Shown here one piece after another: positions 24,555 to 29,531 of a stretch of 29,531 bases of DNA (the first letter of the stretch is position 1; every line of letters begins with the position of its first letter). The stretch covers positions 1 through 29,531 of the forward strand of contig JBCCGE010000039.1 of assembly GCA_039029455.1 (NCBI GenBank), written 5' to 3'. The notes beneath the pieces are model-generated. The model had not been told where the DNA came from and did no database searches. It saw nothing but the letters and a program-made list of their open reading frames with translations. The DNA comes from JBCCGE01 sp039029455 (GTDB lineage: Bacteria > Pseudomonadota > Gammaproteobacteria > Arenicellales > Poriferihabitantaceae). A program made the translations under genes and the position numbers.

Positions 24555-25952
24555 TCAGTTTCGCGTCGTGCCGTTACCGACAACAACATATTTCTGACTC
24601 GTCAGACCTTCCAGACCCACCGGGCCTCTGACGTGCAGTTTATCGGTGCTGATGCCAATTTCTGCCCCGAGTCCGTATTCGAACCCATCGGCGAACTGAG
24701 TTGAGGCATTCACCATTACCGAACTGGAGTCCACTTCTCTAATAAAACGATTCTGACTGTCCGTGTTTTCGCTGACAATCGCATCCGTGTGCTGAGAACC
24801 GTATTCAGAGATATGAGCAATCGCATCAGAAATATCGTCCACCACCTTTATTGACAGCACCGCATCCAGATATTCGGTTGCCCAGTCTTCGTCTGTTGCG
24901 GCCACCACATCGCCTACGATTGCCATGGTTCGTCCACATCCACGCAGTTCGATGCCTTTCTCGAGGTAGGCCCTGCAGAGTTCAGGCAGTATGTCAGCCG
25001 CCACCGGTTCAGCAATCAGAAGGGTTTCCATGGCACCGCAGATACCGTACCGCCTTGCTTTGGCATTGAAGGCTACCGCAATGGCTTTATTCTGATCCGC
25101 GTCCGTATCAATGTAGACGTGGCAAAGCCCTTCAAGGTGTTTAATCACGGGCACAGTGGCTTCGGCAGATATGCGCCCAATCAGTCGCTTGCCACCGCGA
25201 GGAATTATGATATCCACATATTCAGTCGACGTGATCATGGCACCGACGACTGACCTATCTGTGGTCTCAACGACCTGAATCGCATCCGCGTTAATACCGG
25301 AATCGGCAAGTCCCGCGGATATGCATTCCGCAATTGCGAGATTTGAATGAATCGCCTCGGATCCGCCACGCAGGATAACCGCATTCCCCGACTTTAAGCA
25401 CAGTGCGGCGGCATCAATGGTGACGTTGGGTCGGGATTCGTAGATGATTCCAATGACTCCAAGAGGGACCCGCATTTTGGCGATCCGAATTCCACTCGGT
25501 CGGTTATCGAAGGCAGTCATTTCTCCAACCGGATCATCCAGCGCCGCTATTTGACGGCATCCCTCGGCCATCGCATTCAATCGATCCTGATTTAACTCAA
25601 GTCGATCCAGTAATGCCGGTGTCAGCTGATTATGATGACCGTCCCGCATATCCTTTGCATTTGCCTCGAGTATGGCCTCTGCGTTCTTCAGAATCTGGCT
25701 GGCGATCGAGTCGAGTGCCTTGTTTTTTTGATCGGTCGACGCAACGGCTATTGATTTCGCTGCGCTTTGGGCGCGACGGCCGATTTCGTCAAAATAGGCT
25801 TCAACGGAGCTTTCCGGAATTTGGGATGACGCGACCTGGGACACAAAAACTGTTCGGGTGGTGTTAAAGAGTAGGCGATTCTGGCACCGCTGAGCGTAAG
25901 ACGCAATTATCGAATCGTTATGGAATGCGAACCCGACAAATTCCCAGTGCAA
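24555..25952 (-). CDS. proA: gamma-glutamyl phosphate reductase
   Basis: Second step of proline synthesis: NADPH-dependent reduction of glutamyl-5-phosphate to the semialdehyde. Aldehyde-dehydrogenase fold with GVIGIIYESRPNVTIDAAALCLKSGNAVILRGGSEA, the catalytic-cysteine region RRYGICGAMETLLI, and the closing GPVGLEGLTSQKY. Translated from the ATG at 25952 it has 465 residues, about 45 more than usual, and overlaps holA by 35 bases. A GTG at 25844 gives 429 residues and is the likelier start, although neither has a clear ribosome site. proB is not adjacent; the gene sits at the end of the leuS-lptE-holA group. Confidence 0.93.
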   Translation of the reverse strand: MHWEFVGFAFHNDSIIASYAQRCQNRLLFNTTRTVFVSQVASSQIPESSVEAYFDEIGRRAQSAAKSIAVASTDQKNKALDSIASQILKNAEAILEANAKDMRDGHHNQLTPALLDRLELNQDRLNAMAEGCRQIAALDDPVGEMTAFDNRPSGIRIAKMRVPLGVIGIIYESRPNVTIDAAALCLKSGNAVILRGGSEAIHSNLAIAECISAGLADSGINADAIQVVETTDRSVVGAMITSTEYVDIIIPRGGKRLIGRISAEATVPVIKHLEGLCHVYIDTDADQNKAIAVAFNAKARRYGICGAMETLLIAEPVAADILPELCRAYLEKGIELRGCGRTMAIVGDVVAATDEDWATEYLDAVLSIKVVDDISDAIAHISEYGSQHTDAIVSENTDSQNRFIREVDSSSVMVNASTQFADGFEYGLGAEIGISTDKLHVRGPVGLEGLTSQKYVVVGNGTTRN

Positions 25953-26943
25953 TGTGCTCTATTTCTTCCCAGATGCTCTCGCGCTCAAGTGGTTGTCGCC
26001 CTTTCAGCATCAGATCGGCCTGTCCCAGTTTTCTGAGCAGCGTGAGTAAGTGCTGGTGTTTTAATCTGCGAAGCGCCGACTGCACCATGCCGGCGCGGTT
26101 TCGCCAGATGCCGAATTTCTGAAACATACTCTCCGGGTTGCGTCCCTGCTCGGCAATCGCGGAAAGATGACAGAGCGTGCGGATTTCACGGGTGAGTGAC
26201 CACAGAACCAGAATTGGCTCAGTCTGATCCCTGCGCAGGCTTTGCAAAATGCGGACAGCACGTGATGAAGAGCCTGCTACGCAGGCGTCCACAAAACCAA
26301 ACGTCGTAAAGCGCGCGTGGTCGGCGATAACCCCGTCAAGCATATCCGATGATATTGAGGAATCAGGATACAAAAGTGCCAGCAGATTTATTTCCTGCGC
26401 CGCAGCCAGCAGATTGCCCTCAACGAAATGTGCGAGCTTTTCCGCTGCTTCGGATTCAATCCGAATTGACTGCTGTCGGCTGCGTGTGATTATCCAGTCG
26501 GGCAGCCGGTCACGGGGTATTGTCGGGCATTCACTGACGACTCCGGCGGTATCAATGGACTTGAACCACTTGCTGTTTTGAGCCCGTTTCTCGATTCCCG
26601 CAGACACAATCACCAGAACGCAATCCGGGTTAGCCGGCATTGCCGTATATTCAACCAGCGCCTTGCTGCCGGCATCTCCGGGCTTTCCGGAGGGCAGTCG
26701 AAGTTCGATCAGTTTGCGCTCTGCGAAAAGCGATAGTGACTGGCTGCCGCTGAAAATCGTGTTCCAGTCGAAACCCGATTCGACCGTAAAGCGTTGCCGA
26801 TCATGAAACCCTTGAGCGACAAGTAACGTGCGAAGCTGATCGAGACACTCTTCAACAAGCAGAGTCTCGCTACCAAATATCAGGTAAACCGGAGAGAGTT
26901 CTCCGCTGGTGTGTTTGGCAAGTGAGGCGTGACTGACTCTCAA
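25918..26943 (-). CDS. holA: DNA polymerase III delta subunit
   Basis: Clamp-loader subunit that opens the beta sliding clamp. 341 residues; N-terminal SPVYLIFGSETLLVEECLDQLR is the family opening, followed by the RKLIELRLPSGKPG segment, the middle FVEGNLLAAAQEINLLALLYP helix and the C-terminal collar domain LVLWSLTREIRTL ... ERESIWEEIEHIAL. It starts 10 bases after the lptE stop, in the conserved gammaproteobacterial order. Confidence 0.93.
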   Translation of the reverse strand: MRVSHASLAKHTSGELSPVYLIFGSETLLVEECLDQLRTLLVAQGFHDRQRFTVESGFDWNTIFSGSQSLSLFAERKLIELRLPSGKPGDAGSKALVEYTAMPANPDCVLVIVSAGIEKRAQNSKWFKSIDTAGVVSECPTIPRDRLPDWIITRSRQQSIRIESEAAEKLAHFVEGNLLAAAQEINLLALLYPDSSISSDMLDGVIADHARFTTFGFVDACVAGSSSRAVRILQSLRRDQTEPILVLWSLTREIRTLCHLSAIAEQGRNPESMFQKFGIWRNRAGMVQSALRRLKHQHLLTLLRKLGQADLMLKGRQPLERESIWEEIEHIALGICRVRIP

Positions 26944-26953
26944 TCAGACTCCA

Positions 26954-27445
26954 CTAAAGTCTGCTGAGTCGTCTGAGAATCTGCAGACTGATTTCCTGCT
27001 CCATTTCCTCCTTAAGAAACTCTTCTTCCTCTTCGACCTGAAGTTGCTCACTTGGGTCGTAGTCAACGGATCGAATCTGCTGGATTTTCTGATTCCTGCG
27101 AAGCAGCGTACCTCGATTGTCCTCGATCTCAAACTCAACGTTGTAGCGATAGGTGTAGCCTGTTGCCAGACCCTGTGAGTCGGTCGTGCGTACGTTGCGC
27201 TCGAATTCGCTGCGAAGCATCCTCAGCACGGCTGAGCCGTCAGGGGTCTCAGAAATAGCCACTTCATTCTGGCGCAGGCCGTCTTCCAGCGCTTCCTTGA
27301 GTTCGAAGTCACCACCTTCGATGAACATCGGCGAAACCGACGGCGGCAGATTGAATTGTCCGCGCAACTTGAACCCGCAGCCTGTAAGCAGCGCAGAAGC
27401 GCCCATTCCAATCAACAGCGAGCGGCGGGAAATGTTCGTTTTCAT
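26954..27445 (-). CDS. lptE: LPS assembly lipoprotein LptE
   Basis: Outer-membrane lipoprotein that plugs and helps assemble the LptD channel for lipopolysaccharide export. 163 residues. The lipobox LTGC puts the lipidated Cys at residue 23, followed by the family's GFKLRGQFNLP. Unusually, the signal carries SRRSLLIG at 6-13, which resembles a twin-arginine motif. The C-terminal half is very acidic (EEEEEFLKEEMEQE). The position between leuS and holA supports the assignment, since sequence conservation in this family is low. Confidence 0.9.
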   Translation of the reverse strand: MKTNISRRSLLIGMGASALLTGCGFKLRGQFNLPPSVSPMFIEGGDFELKEALEDGLRQNEVAISETPDGSAVLRMLRSEFERNVRTTDSQGLATGYTYRYNVEFEIEDNRGTLLRRNQKIQQIRSVDYDPSEQLQVEEEEEFLKEEMEQEISLQILRRLSRL

Positions 27446-27511
27446 GTGTTCAGGCCTGTTCCAGAGGTGGTAGGGATTATAAAGTAATCTTGAAGTGATG
27501 CCAGATGGTGA

Positions 27512-29531
27512 TCAACCAACGACGATATTGACAAGTCGCCCGGGAACCACAATGACCTTGCGGACAGTCTTGCCTTCCGTGTATTTGCGGATTTTTTCAT
27601 CCTCGAGTGCGGTGGCTTCTATGGTCGAGTTGTCTGCATCAGCGCTGACTGAGATTTCACTGCGCAATTTTCCGTTAACCTGAACAACGATAGTCAGTGT
27701 ATCGCTCACCAGCGCTGCCTTATCGAGCACCGGCCAGCGCGCGTCGATGACGTCACTGTCCTCGTTCAGGTCGTGCCATAGTGTGTGTGCAATATGGGGC
27801 ACAATGGGAGACAGGATTTTGACCAATACCAGCAGACTTTCCCGCATGACTTTCCCCGCACCCTGGTCCTGCGAGGCATCATACTTGTCGAGCGTGTTGA
27901 GGAGCTCCATACAGCCGGCAATCACGGTGTTGTATTGCAGCTTGCCAAAATCACGGTCTGCGCGCTCGATGAGAGAATGCGTAGCCCGCCGGATATCTTT
28001 CGCGTGTTCCGTCGATATTGTTTTTGCCCAGTTGTCATCCAGCGTATCCGGGATCGTGTCAAGATTACGGTGAACCAGATTCCAGAGGCGTTTGAGGAAC
28101 CGATGGGATCCGGCCACAGCGTCGTCATTCCACTCAAGCGCCTGTTCTGGCGGTGATGCGAACATGATAAATAATCGGACGGTATCGGCACCGTACTGAT
28201 CGATCATGGATTGTGGATCAACGGTATTGCCTTTCGATTTCGACATTTTTGAACCGTCTTTTAAAACCATGCCCTGAGTCAGCAGGTTGGTAAACGGTTC
28301 GTCAGATTCCACCAGACCGACATCGCGCAGCAGTTTGTGGAAAAAGCGCGCATAGAGCAGATGCAGAACGGCATGTTCAATACCGCCAATATACTGATCG
28401 ACGGGCATCCAGTAGTTCACACGTTGATCCAGCATTGAATCGTCGCTGCCCGGACAGCAGTAGCGGTGAAAATACCAGGATGATTCGACAAATGTATCGA
28501 ATGTGTCAGTTTCTCGAATAGCCGGTGCCTCGCTGTTTGGCAGAGTCGTGCTGTACCAATCGGGATCTTCCTTTATCGGTGAGCGAACCCCGGAAAACGC
28601 CACATCTTCAGGCAGCACCACCGGCAGGTCGTTGTCGGGAACAGGAATCACATTCTCGTCTTTATCGTAGATTACCGGAATCGGGCATCCCCAGTAGCGC
28701 TGCCGGGAGACACCCCAGTCGCGAATACGATAGTTCACTGTTTTCCGCCCGATCCCCTTGTCCTCAACATAGCGGGCGATCGCGTCGAATGCCTGATTGA
28801 AATTCATGCCGTCAAAGCTTCCGGAATTCACCAGAATGCCGGTTTTGTCGGTAAAGGCGCCCGAATCGAAGTCGTGCTGATCATCGCTGGACGGTTGAAT
28901 GACCGGTCTGATTTCAATGCCGTGTTTACGAGCGAATTCCCAGTCCCGTTCGTCGTGGGCCGGTACTGCCATAACGGCCCCAGTTCCATACCCCATGAGC
29001 ACGAAGTTCGCCGCCCAGATCTGCACCGCTTCGCCGGTGACCGGGTGCTCGGCTTGAATGCCCAGCGGTACACCTTTTTTCTCCATGGTTTCGAGCTCCG
29101 CCTCAGCGGTCTTCACCTGCTTGCATTCCTCGACAAACCGGCTGACGGCGCTGTTGTCCCGGGCGGCATGCAGCGCAAGGGGGTGTTCGGCCGCGACGAA
29201 AACTGCAGTGATGCCCATGATGGTGTCGGGTCGTGTCGTATAGACCCCAAGTCGATCATGACCCTCTACGGCGAAACTGAACTCGACACCTTCCGAGCGA
29301 CCGATCCAGTTGCGCTGCATGGTACGAACCGCGTCCGGCCATCCTTCAAGAGTATCGATATCGTTCAGCAACTCTTCGGCGTAGGCTGTGATTCGAATAA
29401 ACCACTGCGGAATTTCCCGGCGCTCCACCAGTGCTCCGGAGCGCCAGCCGCGCCCATTTTCCACCTGCTCATTTGCAAGTACTGTCTGTTCAACAGGATC
29501 CCAGTTGACGACCGCCATTTTTTTATAGGCC
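27512..29531 (-). CDS. leuS: leucyl-tRNA synthetase (5' end outside window)
   Basis: Charges tRNA-Leu. About 672 residues are in the window; the reading frame stays open to the edge (AYKK before MAVVNWDPVEQTVLANEQV), so the N-terminal ~170 residues with the HIGH motif are missing and the internal ATG at 29518 is not the start. Visible: the editing domain with TTRPDTIMG and VPAHDERDWEFA, the catalytic segments YWGCPIPVIY and ESSWYFHRYC, and MVLKDGSKMSKSKGN with KMSKS intact. The C-terminal domain is present, ending VIVVPGRLVNIVVG. First gene of leuS-lptE-holA-proA. Confidence 0.96.
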   Translation of the reverse strand, partial: AYKKMAVVNWDPVEQTVLANEQVENGRGWRSGALVERREIPQWFIRITAYAEELLNDIDTLEGWPDAVRTMQRNWIGRSEGVEFSFAVEGHDRLGVYTTRPDTIMGITAVFVAAEHPLALHAARDNSAVSRFVEECKQVKTAEAELETMEKKGVPLGIQAEHPVTGEAVQIWAANFVLMGYGTGAVMAVPAHDERDWEFARKHGIEIRPVIQPSSDDQHDFDSGAFTDKTGILVNSGSFDGMNFNQAFDAIARYVEDKGIGRKTVNYRIRDWGVSRQRYWGCPIPVIYDKDENVIPVPDNDLPVVLPEDVAFSGVRSPIKEDPDWYSTTLPNSEAPAIRETDTFDTFVESSWYFHRYCCPGSDDSMLDQRVNYWMPVDQYIGGIEHAVLHLLYARFFHKLLRDVGLVESDEPFTNLLTQGMVLKDGSKMSKSKGNTVDPQSMIDQYGADTVRLFIMFASPPEQALEWNDDAVAGSHRFLKRLWNLVHRNLDTIPDTLDDNWAKTISTEHAKDIRRATHSLIERADRDFGKLQYNTVIAGCMELLNTLDKYDASQDQGAGKVMRESLLVLVKILSPIVPHIAHTLWHDLNEDSDVIDARWPVLDKAALVSDTLTIVVQVNGKLRSEISVSADADNSTIEATALEDEKIRKYTEGKTVRKVIVVPGRLVNIVVG

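Noticed and set aside
1..29531. CRISPR array, insertion sequence, prophage or toxin-antitoxin system
   Set aside because: No regularly spaced direct repeats, transposase or integrase domains, or toxin pair were seen; the content is mostly housekeeping.

Overview
The window is a chromosomal segment of roughly 50% GC, most likely from a gammaproteobacterium, probably free-living and aerobic. The evidence is the leuS-lptE-holA-proA order, cytochrome c4 divergent from engB, a YcgL-family gene, DUF1820, DUF2244 and DUF2970 genes, a DksA-like zinc finger gene, and a coxB-coxA-ctaG-coxC oxidase operon. I cannot place it below class from the sequence alone.

Layout. (1) 47-3696, minus: three nucleotide-sugar genes (manC, a UDP-glucuronate-type 4-epimerase and a WbpA-type UDP-sugar dehydrogenase), the start of a surface polysaccharide cluster that runs off the left edge. 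(2) 3755-7280, minus: a large type-2 isoleucyl-tRNA synthetase with an altered signature motif (GIHH in place of HxGH), preceded by a complete T-box riboswitch with an isoleucine specifier codon and a terminator/antiterminator pair. (3) 7334-8549, minus: a tightly coupled trio (YcgL, a small membrane protein, a rhomboid protease). (4) 8646-9563, plus: a Ca2+/Na+ antiporter, converging on citrate synthase (9612-10976, minus) across a bidirectional terminator. (5) 11061-11247, plus: a strongly structured, terminator-ended segment that looks like a small RNA, followed by an alpha/beta hydrolase. (6) 12546-16055: dacB, DUF1820, an SRPBCC protein, msrA and a DksA-like gene. (7) 16312-22913, plus: the aa3-type cytochrome oxidase region, with DUF2244, ctaB, DUF2970, a small coiled-coil protein, coxB, coxA, a 33-residue membrane peptide, ctaG and coxC, closed by a terminator. 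(8) 23204-24554: cytochrome c4 divergent from engB. (9) 24555-29531, minus: leuS (its 5' end outside the window), lptE, holA and proA.

How the parts work together. The right half combines aerobic respiration (heme O synthesis, oxidase subunits I-III, copper insertion, cytochrome c4) with envelope and translation housekeeping. The left end supplies GDP-mannose and uronic-acid-type UDP sugars for a surface glycan. The most unusual feature is the T-box in front of ileS. Such tRNA-sensing riboswitches are characteristic of Firmicutes and Actinobacteria, and here one controls an IleRS2 enzyme of the kind associated with mupirocin resistance. The second unexplained feature is the structured RNA candidate next to gltA.
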